Shown here piece by piece: positions 53,841 to 62,455 of a stretch of DNA of 64,000 nucleotides. A program made the translations under genes and the position numbers. The stretch spans positions 496,001 through 560,000 of the forward strand of contig NZ_JAASRS010000001.1 of assembly GCF_011761475.1 (NCBI RefSeq), read 5' to 3'. Below the pieces are notes generated by a model, which had not been told where the DNA came from, ran no database searches, and was given only the letters and a program-made list of their open reading frames with translations. Position 1 is the first letter of the stretch. The number at the start of each line of letters is the position of its first letter. Source of the DNA: Saccharococcus thermophilus. GTDB taxonomy: Bacteria; Bacillota; Bacilli; Bacillales; Anoxybacillaceae.

Positions 53841-55197
53841 TTATGAACAACTAGAACAATGGGATAAAGAGTATGTGTGGCACCCGTTTACTCAAATGAA
53901 AACATATGTGCAAGAACATCCGCTGATTATTGAGCGAGGAAACGGAAGCTACTTATTTGATGTCAATGGAAACAAATATTTGGACGGATATGCCTCATTA
54001 TGGGTAAACGTCCACGGCCATAATGATCCTGAACTAAATGAAGCGTTGCACATGCAAATCGAAACGATCGCGCATTCGACCTTGCTTGGGTCGGCCAATG
54101 TGCCTTCGATTTTATTGGCGAAAAAGCTGATTGAGCTTTGGCCGGGGCTTTCGAAAGTGTTTTATTCCGACACGGGTGCCGCCGCGGTGGAAATTGCGTT
54201 AAAAATGGCGTACCAATATTGGAAAAACATCGATCCAGTTAAATATGCGAAAAAAAATAAATTTGTTTCTTTAAAGGAAGCGTATCATGGGGATACGGTC
54301 GGCGCTGTGAGTGTCGGCGGAATGGACTTATACCATCGCATTTTTAAGCCGCTGTTGTTTGAACGAATAGAAGTTCCTTCTCCATATGTGTATCGCATGG
54401 ACGAATACGGCGATGAAGAGGAGATTGTCAGCTATTGTTTACAACAGCTTGAAGATGTGCTGGCACACCATCATGGGGAAATTGCCGGCATGATCGTGGA
54501 GCCGCTTGTTCAAGGGGCTGCGGGCATCATTACACATCCAAAAGGATTTTTAAAAGGTGTTGAAACACTTTGCCGGAAATATGGTGTGCTGCTTATTTGC
54601 GATGAGGTCGCCGTCGGGTTTGGAAGAACAGGAACGCTGTTTGCGTGCGAACAAGAAGATGTTCATCCGGATATTGTTTGCTTAGGAAAGGGCATTACCG
54701 GAGGTTATCTCCCTTTAGCCGCCACATTGACAACAGAAGACGTCTATGCTGCGTTTTTAGGAGACGTTGATGAAGATAAGACGTTTTATCACGGGCATAC
54801 ATATACAGGGAACCAACTATCTTGTTCTGTCGCTTTAAAAAATATTGAGCTTATCGAAAAACGGAACCTTGTAGAGAACGTAAGAAAAAAAGCAGAAATG
54901 TTGGCAAAGAAGCTAGAAATGCTTTATGAAATTCCAATCGTTGGGGATATTCGTCAAAAAGGATTAATGGTAGGAATTGAAATTGTTCAAGATCGAAACA
55001 CGAAACAAATTTTTCCGCGTTCAGAAATGATCGAACATCGGATTATTCTAGAAGCTCGAAAGCGCGGATTGATTGTTCGTCCGCTCGGACCGGTGATCAC
55101 GTTCATTCCAGTGTTAGCGATGACAGAGGATCAGATGGAAACAGCAGTCCATATCCTCTTCGATTCGATCGCGGAAATGGCCAAAGTCGTTCGGTAA
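53830..55197 (+). CDS. bioA: Adenosylmethionine-8-amino-7-oxononanoate aminotransferase
   Basis: BioA makes 7,8-diaminopelargonate, the BioD substrate. The start is a TTG at 53830 with GGAGGTG 9 bases upstream inside bioD. The 455-residue class III aminotransferase has ICDEVAVGFGRTG and the PLP lysine in CLGKGITGGYLPL. bioF, bioB and bioW are not in this window, so the pathway's other steps are encoded elsewhere or precursors are imported. Confidence 0.93.
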   Translation: MKYSYEQLEQWDKEYVWHPFTQMKTYVQEHPLIIERGNGSYLFDVNGNKYLDGYASLWVNVHGHNDPELNEALHMQIETIAHSTLLGSANVPSILLAKKLIELWPGLSKVFYSDTGAAAVEIALKMAYQYWKNIDPVKYAKKNKFVSLKEAYHGDTVGAVSVGGMDLYHRIFKPLLFERIEVPSPYVYRMDEYGDEEEIVSYCLQQLEDVLAHHHGEIAGMIVEPLVQGAAGIITHPKGFLKGVETLCRKYGVLLICDEVAVGFGRTGTLFACEQEDVHPDIVCLGKGITGGYLPLAATLTTEDVYAAFLGDVDEDKTFYHGHTYTGNQLSCSVALKNIELIEKRNLVENVRKKAEMLAKKLEMLYEIPIVGDIRQKGLMVGIEIVQDRNTKQIFPRSEMIEHRIILEARKRGLIVRPLGPVITFIPVLAMTEDQMETAVHILFDSIAEMAKVVR

Positions 55198-55211
55198 TTG
55201 TTTTCACTGCT

Positions 55212-55243
55212 GCCTAGCGAGTCTAGGTGCCTATTTTTTTTTG
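55212..55243 (+). terminator. Probable terminator of the bioYDA operon
   Basis: A short CCTAG / CTAGG stem is followed by TGCCTATTTTTTTTTG. The stem is weak but the T-run is long. Confidence 0.5.
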
Positions 55244-55332
55244 CCCAAAAGGTCAATCGCCCATGCCCTTGGCGTTTGTCCTACATATGTTGAAAGGGAA
55301 GGAACAAAACAATCAACAAAGGGGAGACGAAC

Positions 55333-55578
55333 ATGAACGATATAAGCTTACAAGATACAAGACTATGGGGATTTGGACGCCCATGGGGATTTGGTTTTGG
55401 CCGTCCGTGGGGATTTGGTTTTGGTCGCCCATGGGGATGGGGATTTGGTTTTGGCAGCCCGTTCTTTGGCGGCCTTTTAGGCGGACTATTGGGTGGCGCG
55501 CTAACAGCCCCGTTCTATGGCGGTTTTGGCTATCCTTTCTATGGCTACGGATTCCCTTATGGCGGAATATGGTGGTAA
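55333..55578 (+). CDS. Small Gly/Phe/Trp-rich repeat protein
   Basis: This 81-residue protein lies behind AAGGGGAGA. After a short polar start (MNDISLQDTRLW) it has tandem GFGFGRPW octads encoded by 24-bp DNA repeats, then a hydrophobic core, SPFFGGLLGGLLGGAL, and a Gly/Tyr/Phe-rich end. Similar composition occurs in spore-coat or surface structural proteins of Bacillaceae, but no family is recognised. The core motif recurs in the next small gene. Confidence 0.7.
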   Translation: MNDISLQDTRLWGFGRPWGFGFGRPWGFGFGRPWGWGFGFGSPFFGGLLGGLLGGALTAPFYGGFGYPFYGYGFPYGGIWW

Positions 55579-55590
55579 TAAACATTGCTT

Positions 55591-55626
55591 AAGCCTGCCG
55601 GTTACATGGCAGGCCTTAATTTTTTA
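55591..55626 (+). terminator. Terminator after the Gly/Trp-rich gene
   Basis: The stem AAGCCTGCC / GGCAGGCCTT is followed by AATTTTTTAC. Confidence 0.75.
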
Positions 55627-55756
55627 CAAAAGTGATGGCTATTCGTATTATTCATATGAAAAACTTATGAAAAAGTAGGCTGATTCCTTGCACCATTTGT
55701 CCTTCATTAACATAGCATAATGGTGTCCAGTTCTATTTTGTAAAGGGGGAATCGTG

Positions 55757-55909
55757 ATGGTATATCCACCAGCATTTTTCGGCGGTCCGTTGTTAGGCGG
55801 CTTTCTAGGCGGATTGCTCGGCAGTGCGCTAGCATTTCCGCTTTTCTTCCGTCCAAGACCGTATTATCCATATCCTCCGTATTATCCGTATGGCGTGTTT
55901 TGGTTTTAA
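55757..55909 (+). CDS. 50-residue Gly/Tyr/Pro-rich protein, paralogue of the preceding one
   Basis: The ATG at 55757 lies behind AAAGGGGGA. The product has FFGGPLLGGFLGGLLGSAL, nearly the core of the protein at 55333, then a tail of PYYPYPPYYPYG type ending FWF. Length and composition fit a small structural or membrane-associated spore protein; the function is unknown. Confidence 0.65.
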   Translation: MVYPPAFFGGPLLGGFLGGLLGSALAFPLFFRPRPYYPYPPYYPYGVFWF

Positions 55910-55910
55910 C

Positions 55911-55946
55911 AAAAAGCGTCCCCTGTAGCATGCGGGACGCTTTATA
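55911..55946 (+). terminator. Terminator after the 50-residue gene
   Basis: The stem AAAGCGTCCC / GGGACGCTTT is followed by ATAATG. The stem is strong but the U-tract is short. Confidence 0.65.
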
Positions 55947-56310
55947 ATGAAAAAATGGCAATATGAGCTTTTTATGTCATCGAATCGGTCTATCACAGGC
56001 ATGGTTTCATGAAGCATTTCTATTTGATGTGGAGGGGTTTTTGTTTACGAGCATATTGACTTGTCCTTTCAATTACAACTTAACTTTTCAATTTTTTTAC
56101 AAATATTGTTGGGAGTATCATGCCGATTTATTTGGTTTTAATGTTGAATGGGGCAATCATTTTTATAGTTGGGAGGTCGGAGCTCTGAGAAATTTCATAC
56201 ATAATCGCGAATTTACGGTGACGAATATCATTTTCTGTCAGGGCAATTGTTTCACCTGTTGTTTGAAGGAATGCACCCGTTTTATTATAATGTAAGAAGT
56301 TTGAAAAAAG
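55947..56310. other. Intergenic stretch without a supported gene
   Basis: An open frame exists at 55963-56295, but it has no ribosome binding site, an unusual Cys/Phe-rich composition and no family resemblance. I see no RNA structure or repeat of note. Confidence 0.45.
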
Positions 56311-56325
56311 TATGGAGGAAAGGGC

Positions 56326-56580
56326 ATGGATGAAACGTTTTTCCGGCAGTTTGAGGCGCTGATAGACAAATATACAGAGCTGTTGCTTGGTCAAACGAAT
56401 GAAGAGTTAAAAGAAAAAGTAAAAGCATGGGTGTTATATTCTCATGTGGCAAAATCGATGCCGGCTCTTGTGAAACATTGGAATGAGCTTTACCCAGAGG
56501 CAAAGGAACAAATGAAGCAGCTCATCGCTGAAATCAAAAAATTGAATGATGAAGCGCGTGCGAATGCGAAAAAGCCATGA
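56326..56580 (+). CDS. yusU: DUF2573-family protein (YusU-like)
   Basis: This 84-residue helical protein starts MDETFFRQFEALIDKYTELL behind TGGAGGAAAGGG. It resembles, from memory, the B. subtilis YusU/DUF2573 family, whose gene lies in the same yus/fad neighbourhood. Function is unknown. A strong terminator follows. Confidence 0.65.
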   Translation: MDETFFRQFEALIDKYTELLLGQTNEELKEKVKAWVLYSHVAKSMPALVKHWNELYPEAKEQMKQLIAEIKKLNDEARANAKKP

Positions 56581-56605
56581 TGACTGTGATCATGGCTTTT
56601 TTGCT
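56570..56605 (+). terminator. Terminator after the DUF2573 gene
   Basis: The 12-bp stem AAAAGCCATGAT / ATCATGGCTTTT is followed by TTGC; the gene's stop codon lies inside the stem. Confidence 0.8.
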
Positions 56606-56624
56606 GCAAAAGGGAAAGCGAGTA

Positions 56625-56957
56625 TTACTGAACGGTATTTTGATATGGGAATTGATTGGTGTATCCTTGGAATTGCTGATATGATTGTTGCAATTTTTGT
56701 TGGTCCGCCGCTTCAAGTTTGTACCAGCCTTTTTTAAACATTAAATTGTAAAGTTCACGTTGGCAATTTTGGGTTTCTGTAAAAATGTTCAGCATGTCTT
56801 GATATAATTGTTGATGGCTTGCCTCGTGCAAAAATACACTATAAGCCGATGTCATATATTTTTCTGTTGTTAACATATCGTTAAGAAAGTCGCGATCATT
56901 CATTTGCGGTGTTTTTGGTATTTGCGTTTCTGGATTTTGAATTTGGTTTTGGTTCAT
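56625..56957 (-). CDS. CotF-like spore coat protein
   Basis: The ATG at 56957 (MNQNQIQNPETQIPK) is preferred over 56963 because GGGAGGAAT needs the longer spacing; this gives 110 residues. The helical core MNDRDFLNDMLTTEKYMTSAY resembles the coat F domain. It is followed on the same strand by no gene and preceded 12 bases upstream by a second coat-like gene, so the pair is probably one sporulation transcript. Confidence 0.75.
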   Translation of the reverse strand: MNQNQIQNPETQIPKTPQMNDRDFLNDMLTTEKYMTSAYSVFLHEASHQQLYQDMLNIFTETQNCQRELYNLMFKKGWYKLEAADQQKLQQSYQQFQGYTNQFPYQNTVQ

Positions 56958-56975
56958 GATCATTCCTCCCTATTG

Positions 56976-57245
56976 TTATTGCAATGGCGTTTTAGGCTGG
57001 TTTGGATTTGGTTGTAGGTGGCTTAAAATTTTTTGATAATGACGCTGGTGCATTTGTCCTGCTTTTTCCAACGCAGCTATGACTTCTTTATCTTGGCATT
57101 GCGATGCAAAAAAATGTGCTTTTTTCATCGCAAGCAAATTCCACGACAGCATATCCGTGAAATAAAGCGCATCTTTTGTTGAAACCATTTGCGGCGGTTG
57201 CGGCATGGCCGTTTGTTGTTGTTGCATGTTCATTTGTTGTTGCAT
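56976..57245 (-). CDS. yusN: Glutamine-rich coat F-like protein (YusN-like)
   Basis: This 89-residue protein starts with a Met/Gln-rich tail (MQQQMNMQQQQTAMPQPPQ), then a helical pair (DALYFTDMLSWNLLAMKKAH; VIAALEKAGQMHQRHYQKIL) of the coat F type. GAAAGGAG lies 8 bases before the start. Its location beside the fad genes matches B. subtilis yusN. The symbol is tentative. Confidence 0.65.
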   Translation of the reverse strand: MQQQMNMQQQQTAMPQPPQMVSTKDALYFTDMLSWNLLAMKKAHFFASQCQDKEVIAALEKAGQMHQRHYQKILSHLQPNPNQPKTPLQ

Positions 57246-57401
57246 ACATCATGCTCCTTTCCAGATTGAATATTTCAATTGTAGATTGTTCATTTTGTGG
57301 AAAACTATACACAGCGAGAATTTTGTCGAAAAAAGATATTCAACAATAAGAAAACATGTTACAATGAAAATATGAATGCGTTTACGGAATAAGGGGGTAC
57401 A

Positions 57402-58322
57402 ATGATGGAGCAGTTGATGCGCGACTTTTTTTTGTTTTTATCGAAAAATAAGACATTAACCAAATTAGCGAAAAAATATGGATTGCGCTTTGGTGCCTCC
57501 CGATTTGTTGCAGGGGAAACGATCGAACAGGCTGTCAAAGTGATTAAACAATTAAATAAAAAAGGACTTGCTGTTACGGTCGATTATTTAGGCGAATTCG
57601 TAGATAACGAAAAAGAAGCGAACGAAATGGCGAACCATTGCATCGAAGCGATCCAAGCGATCGGTAGAGAAAAGCTGAATTCGCAATTATCGTTAAAAAT
57701 GACATCGATGGGTCTCGATATTTCCGATGACCTTGTGATGAAAAACATGCGCCGCATTTTAGAGACGGCGAAAGAACATGGTGTGTTTGTGACCATTGAT
57801 ATGGAAGATTATTCTCGTTGCCAAAAAACGCTCGATATTTTTAAACAGCTGAAAACGGAATACGATAATGTCGGAACGGTATTGCAAGCGTACCTATACC
57901 GTACGGCGGCGGATATTGAAGATTTAAAAGATTACCATCCGAATTTGCGCCTTGTCAAAGGAGCATATAAAGAATCGCCGGAAGTGGCGTTTCCGGATAA
58001 AAAAGATGTCGATGAAAACTTCAAAAAAATCATTAAAATGCATTTATTAAATGGAAACTATACGGCAGTTGCCACTCATGATGATGCGATTATCGAGTAT
58101 ACAAAGCAACTTGTAAAAGAATATAATATTCCAAATAGCCAGTTCGAATTCCAAATGTTATACGGGATTCGTCCAGAGCGGCAAGAGCAGCTTGTGCGTG
58201 AAGGATATACGATGCGCGTTTACGTTCCGTACGGCACGGACTGGTACGGCTACTTTATGCGTCGTCTCGCCGAGCGGCCGGCTAACGTTGCCTTTGTGTT
58301 AAAAGGAATTTTCCGCAAATAG
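57402..58322 (+). CDS. Proline dehydrogenase (FadM/YusM-like)
   Basis: The FAD-dependent enzyme oxidises proline to pyrroline-5-carboxylate. The 306-residue protein is the monofunctional form, with VTIDMEDYSR, LRLVKGAYKE, VATHDDAIIEY, FQMLYGIRPE and the C-terminal motif VYVPYGTDWYGYFMRRLAER. The start is the ATG at 57402 or 57405 behind AAGGGGG. B. subtilis has such a gene (yusM/fadM) next to fadN. It is transcribed alone here. Confidence 0.93.
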   Translation: MMEQLMRDFFLFLSKNKTLTKLAKKYGLRFGASRFVAGETIEQAVKVIKQLNKKGLAVTVDYLGEFVDNEKEANEMANHCIEAIQAIGREKLNSQLSLKMTSMGLDISDDLVMKNMRRILETAKEHGVFVTIDMEDYSRCQKTLDIFKQLKTEYDNVGTVLQAYLYRTAADIEDLKDYHPNLRLVKGAYKESPEVAFPDKKDVDENFKKIIKMHLLNGNYTAVATHDDAIIEYTKQLVKEYNIPNSQFEFQMLYGIRPERQEQLVREGYTMRVYVPYGTDWYGYFMRRLAERPANVAFVLKGIFRK

Positions 58323-58394
58323 GATTCCGATAATTGCTAAAAAAGGAATAATTATAAAGTTGCGTCATTCCAACTTGTCTGAAGAGAAAGAGAA

Positions 58395-58434
58395 ACGCAT
58401 CACGGCATGTTTCAGTCCGTGATGCGTTTTTTTC
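58395..58434 (+). terminator. Terminator after proline dehydrogenase
   Basis: The 10-bp stem CGCATCACGG / CCGTGATGCG is followed by TTTTTTT. Confidence 0.9.
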
Positions 58435-58449
58435 GCTGTATCGAGAAGA

Positions 58450-58599
58450 TTATTCTCCTTGCATATTATGCCGTTTATATTGCTGATTCTGGCTCGTGCG
58501 TTTGCCGCCGCCGTCCCTTTCCACCGTCGGGCCAGCGTTGCCCTTGACGCTTGCCGCGCTGATTCCGCGCTGCGAAGGATTTTTTTTCATTTTTGCCAT
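58450..58599 (-). CDS. yuzL: YuzL-family small spore protein
   Basis: This 49-residue basic protein lies behind AAAAAGGGGGTGATACG on the minus strand. It starts MAKMKKNPSQRGISAASVKG and contains NAGPTVERDGGGKRTSQNQQ, which matches the YuzL family of small Bacillaceae proteins thought to be spore-associated. It lies between proline dehydrogenase and fadN. Confidence 0.75.
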   Translation of the reverse strand: MAKMKKNPSQRGISAASVKGNAGPTVERDGGGKRTSQNQQYKRHNMQGE

Positions 58600-58745
58600 C
58601 GTATCACCCCCTTTTTATAGCGTCACCAAAAAAAGAAGTTATGATAAATGAAAAAATTGTTAAGTTTATATATTGCGAAAATTATTAACATACTTTATAT
58701 TTAATATAGAAATATTTTCATGGCGTATTTTTTTTCACAATAAAA

Positions 58746-58763
58746 TGAATGATGATTCATTCA
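58746..58763. promoter_or_regulatory. FadR operator of the fadN operon
   Basis: TGAATGATGATTCATTCA has perfect TGAATGA / TCATTCA arms and matches the Bacillus FadR consensus. It lies 22 bases before fadN. FadR should repress here and release on binding long-chain acyl-CoA. Confidence 0.85.
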
Positions 58764-58785
58764 ATATGGGTAAGGGGGAAGAGGA

Positions 58786-61170
58786 ATGGTGAAACGCATT
58801 CGACGCGCCGCGGTGCTCGGATCCGGCGTGATGGGCTCAGGAATCGCGGCCCATTTGGCGAACGTAGGCATACCGACATTGCTTCTTGATATTGTGCCGC
58901 GTGAGTTGACGAAGGAAGAGGAAGCGAAAGGTTTAACGCTTGAACATAAAGAAGTGCGCAACCGTCTTGTCAATCAGGCGCTGCAAAAACTGTTGAAACA
59001 AAAGCCGGCTCCGCTTATGTCCAAGGCGAATTTGTCGCTGATTGAAGCCGGCAACTTCGAAGACGATTTCCACCGGCTCGCCGAAGTAGACTGGATTATC
59101 GAAGTCGTTGTCGAAAATTTAGACATTAAAAAAAGCGTGTTTGCAAGAGTGGATGAAGTAAGAAAACCGGGAACGATCGTCAGCTCGAACACTTCCGGCA
59201 TTTCCATTGAGGAGATGGCGGAAGGACGTTCGGAAGACTTTAAAAAGCACTTTTTAGGAACGCATTTCTTTAACCCGCCGCGTTATTTGAAATTGTTAGA
59301 AATTATTCCGACAAAAGATACCGATCCACAAGTCGTTTCTTACATGAAGACATTTGGCGAAGAAGTGCTCGGCAAAGGCGTGGTCATGGCGAAAGATACG
59401 CCAAACTTCATTGCCAACCGTATCGGCACCTACGGCTTATTAGTCACGGTCAGAGAAATGATGAAAGGCGGATATAGCGTCGGGGAAGTGGATTCGATTA
59501 CCGGACCGCTGATCGGCCGACCAAAAAGCGCAACGTTCCGTACGCTCGATGTCGTTGGCTTGGATACGTTTATCCATGTTGCCAACAACGTTTTTGAAAA
59601 AGTTGAGGGGGAAGAAAAAGAAGCGTTCCGCGTTCCGGACTTTATGAAAGCGATGCTGGAAAAAGGCTGGCTTGGCAGTAAATCCGGACAAGGCTTTTTT
59701 GTCAAACAAGGAAAAGAGATTTACGAGCTGAATTATGAAACGCTGGAGTATGAACCACGGAAAAAATTAACGACTCCAGCGGTGGAAATGAGCAAGCAAG
59801 CAAAAGGTCTTGCCAACAAGTTGAAAGCGCTTGTATATGCCGATGACCGCGCTGGAACGTTCCTTTGGAACATTACAGCCCCAGCTCTGCTTTACTCGGC
59901 GAAATTGCTCGGTGAAATTGCCGATGACATCGTAGCCATCGACCGGGCGATGAAATGGGGATTCGGCTGGGAGCTTGGACCATTTGAAATGTGGGACGCG
60001 ATTGGCGTTGAGCAATCGGTTCGCAAAATGCAAGCCGAAGGCATGGAAATTCCTTCATGGGTAACTGATATGCTTGCCAACGGATTTACATCTTTTTATA
60101 AATCGGAAAAAGGGCAAGTGTTCTATTACGATCGAGGAGAGTATAAACCTATTGAAGAGAATCCGAAAGTCATTCATATTAAGCGCATAAAAGAGCAAAA
60201 AGGCGTCATTAAGAAAAACAGCGGCGCCAGCTTGATCGATCTTGGCGATGACGTCGCCTTATTAGAGTTCCATTCGCCAAATAACGCAATCGGCACGGAT
60301 ATCGTACAAATGATTAATTACGCGTTGGAAGAAGTGGACCGTAATTATAAAGGGCTTGTCATCGGCAACCAAGGAAAAAATTTCTGTGTCGGCGCTAATC
60401 TCGCGATGATGCTGATGGAAGCGCAAGATGAGAACTACTTTGAACTTGAGTTTGCTGTCCGTCAGTTCCAGCAAGCGATGATGAACATTAAATACAGCCC
60501 GAAGCCAGTTGTGGCGGCGCCGTTTGCGATGACACTCGGCGGCGGTACGGAAGTATGCCTTGCCACCACGCACATTCAAGCGGCAGCGGAAACGTATATG
60601 GGGCTGGTGGAAGTCGGTGTCGGTCTCATCCCGGGCGGCGGCGGAAATAAAGAGCTGTATATTAAGCATTTAAACAGCCTGCCAAACGGCGTCGATTTTG
60701 ATCTGCAAAAAATCGCCAATAAAGTATTTGAAACGATTGCGATGGCAAAAGTATCCGGATCAGCTGCGGAGGCGCGCGAACTAAACTTTTTAAATCAGCG
60801 CGATGGCATTACGATGAACAGCGACCATTTGATTTATGAAGCAAAACAAGCGGTCATTTCCTTGTATGATCAAGGCTATCGCCCGCCGGTGCGCAAAAAA
60901 GTGCCGGTCGTCGGAGAAACAGGATATGCGGCTCTGCTCTTAGGAGCACAATCGATGTTCCATTCCGGCTATATTAGCGAGCATGATTTAAAAATCGCGA
61001 AAAAACTCGCCTATGTCATTGCCGGCGGCAAAGTTCCGTACGGAACGGAAGTAGACGAACAATACTTGCTCGATCTAGAGCGGGAAGCGTTTTTAAGCTT
61101 GATCGGCGAGCCGAAAACACAAGCGAGAATGCAGCATATGCTTGTGAAAGGAAAACCGCTCCGCAACTAA
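58786..61170 (+). CDS. fadN: 3-hydroxyacyl-CoA dehydrogenase / enoyl-CoA hydratase
   Basis: FadN carries out the hydration and NAD-dependent oxidation steps of fatty-acid beta-oxidation. The 794-residue protein has the order dehydrogenase first, hydratase last: Rossmann motif VLGSGVMGSGIAAHLAN at the N terminus, HFFNPPRYLKLLEIIP in the middle, and crotonase motifs GKNFCVGANLAMMLM and AAPFAMTLGGGTEVCLA in the C-terminal third. A FadR box lies just upstream. It is followed 48 bases later by fadA. Confidence 0.95.
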   Translation: MVKRIRRAAVLGSGVMGSGIAAHLANVGIPTLLLDIVPRELTKEEEAKGLTLEHKEVRNRLVNQALQKLLKQKPAPLMSKANLSLIEAGNFEDDFHRLAEVDWIIEVVVENLDIKKSVFARVDEVRKPGTIVSSNTSGISIEEMAEGRSEDFKKHFLGTHFFNPPRYLKLLEIIPTKDTDPQVVSYMKTFGEEVLGKGVVMAKDTPNFIANRIGTYGLLVTVREMMKGGYSVGEVDSITGPLIGRPKSATFRTLDVVGLDTFIHVANNVFEKVEGEEKEAFRVPDFMKAMLEKGWLGSKSGQGFFVKQGKEIYELNYETLEYEPRKKLTTPAVEMSKQAKGLANKLKALVYADDRAGTFLWNITAPALLYSAKLLGEIADDIVAIDRAMKWGFGWELGPFEMWDAIGVEQSVRKMQAEGMEIPSWVTDMLANGFTSFYKSEKGQVFYYDRGEYKPIEENPKVIHIKRIKEQKGVIKKNSGASLIDLGDDVALLEFHSPNNAIGTDIVQMINYALEEVDRNYKGLVIGNQGKNFCVGANLAMMLMEAQDENYFELEFAVRQFQQAMMNIKYSPKPVVAAPFAMTLGGGTEVCLATTHIQAAAETYMGLVEVGVGLIPGGGGNKELYIKHLNSLPNGVDFDLQKIANKVFETIAMAKVSGSAAEARELNFLNQRDGITMNSDHLIYEAKQAVISLYDQGYRPPVRKKVPVVGETGYAALLLGAQSMFHSGYISEHDLKIAKKLAYVIAGGKVPYGTEVDEQYLLDLEREAFLSLIGEPKTQARMQHMLVKGKPLRN

Positions 61171-61218
61171 TGCAGGGGACCTGGAAATAAACGCTGGAGA
61201 AAAACAGGGGGGAAGATC

Positions 61219-62391
61219 GTGAGAGAAGCGGTGATTGTAGCTGGAGCGCGCACACCGGTCGGAAAGGCGAAAAAAGGAACGCTTGCCCATGTACGGCCGG
61301 ATGATTTAGGAGCGCTTGTTGTGAAAGAAACGTTGAAACGCGCAGGAAATTATGAAGGAAATATCGATGACTTAATTATTGGCTGCGCGATGCCGGAAGC
61401 GGAGCAAGGTTTGAACATTGCGCGGAACATCGGGGCGCTTGCCGGGCTTCCATACACGGTTCCGGCGATTACGATTAATCGTTATTGTTCTTCTGGACTG
61501 CAAGCAATCGCGTATGCGGCAGAGCGCATCATGCTTGGCCATTCCGACACGGTGATCGCCGGCGGCGTCGAATCGATGAGCTTGGTGCCGATGATGGGGC
61601 ACGTCATTCGTCCAAACGCCAAGCTGGCTGAAGAAGCGCCGGAATACTACATGTCGATGGGACATACGGCAGAGCAAGTCGCGATGAAATACGGCGTCAG
61701 CCGCGAAGACCAGGATGCGTTTGCGGTGCGCAGCCATCAACGTGCGGCCAAAGCGATTCGTGAAGGTAAGTTTAAAGAGGAAATTGTTCCCGTCGAAGTG
61801 ACGGTGCGCAAAATTGAAAACAGCAAACTAGTCGAGAAGACGATTCTTTTTGAGGAGGACGAAGGAGTCCGTCCAGACACGAATATGGAAACACTAGCCA
61901 AGCTTCGTCCGGCATTTTCCATTAATGGAACGGTAACGGCCGGAAATGCGTCGCAAATGAGCGATGGCGCGGCGGCGGTGATGGTGATGGACCGCGAAAA
62001 AGCAGAATCGCTCGGCTTAAAACCACTGGGGAAATTCCGTTCGTTTGCCGTTGCCGGAGTGCCGCCGGAAGTAATGGGAATCGGTCCGGTGGCAGCGATT
62101 CCGAAAGCGCTGAAACTAGCTGGCCTGGAGCTTTCCGACATCGGATTAATCGAGCTGAACGAAGCGTTTGCTTCGCAATCGATTCAAGTCATTCGTGAAC
62201 TTGGATTGGATGAAGACAAAGTCAACGTCAACGGCGGAGCGATTGCACTAGGCCATCCGCTCGGCTGCACGGGAGCGAAACTGACATTGTCGCTACTTTA
62301 TGAAATGCGCCGTCGCAACGTGCAATTTGGCATTGTGACGATGTGTATTGGCGGCGGTATGGGAGCAGCGGGAGTATTTGAATTAATCTAA
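61219..62391 (+). CDS. fadA: Acetyl-CoA C-acyltransferase (3-ketoacyl-CoA thiolase)
   Basis: FadA cleaves 3-ketoacyl-CoA to acetyl-CoA and a shortened acyl-CoA. The start is a GTG at 61219 behind GGGGGGAAG, giving 390 residues. The nucleophilic cysteine is Cys90 in [10 protein letters not shown], the histidine is in [16 protein letters not shown], and the second cysteine is in [21 protein letters not shown] / CGCCGCC hairpin without a T-run lies between it and fadE (about 62404-62422). Confidence 0.95.
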   Translation: MREAVIVAGARTPVGKAKKGTLAHVRPDDLGALVVKETLKRAGNYEGNIDDLIIGCAMPEAEQGLNIARNIGALAGLPYTVPAITINRYCSSGLQAIAYAAERIMLGHSDTVIAGGVESMSLVPMMGHVIRPNAKLAEEAPEYYMSMGHTAEQVAMKYGVSREDQDAFAVRSHQRAAKAIREGKFKEEIVPVEVTVRKIENSKLVEKTILFEEDEGVRPDTNMETLAKLRPAFSINGTVTAGNASQMSDGAAAVMVMDREKAESLGLKPLGKFRSFAVAGVPPEVMGIGPVAAIPKALKLAGLELSDIGLIELNEAFASQSIQVIRELGLDEDKVNVNGGAIALGHPLGCTGAKLTLSLLYEMRRRNVQFGIVTMCIGGGMGAAGVFELI

Positions 62392-62455
62392 TCGAATCTA
62401 GCGGGCGGCGTAGTTCGCCGCCTGACCATATAAATCTAAGGGGAGGAGTACAAAA

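Noticed and set aside
55963-56295. 110-residue open frame, Cys/Phe-rich
   Set aside because: No ribosome binding site, no family resemblance, and composition typical of a chance frame in AT-rich intergenic DNA.
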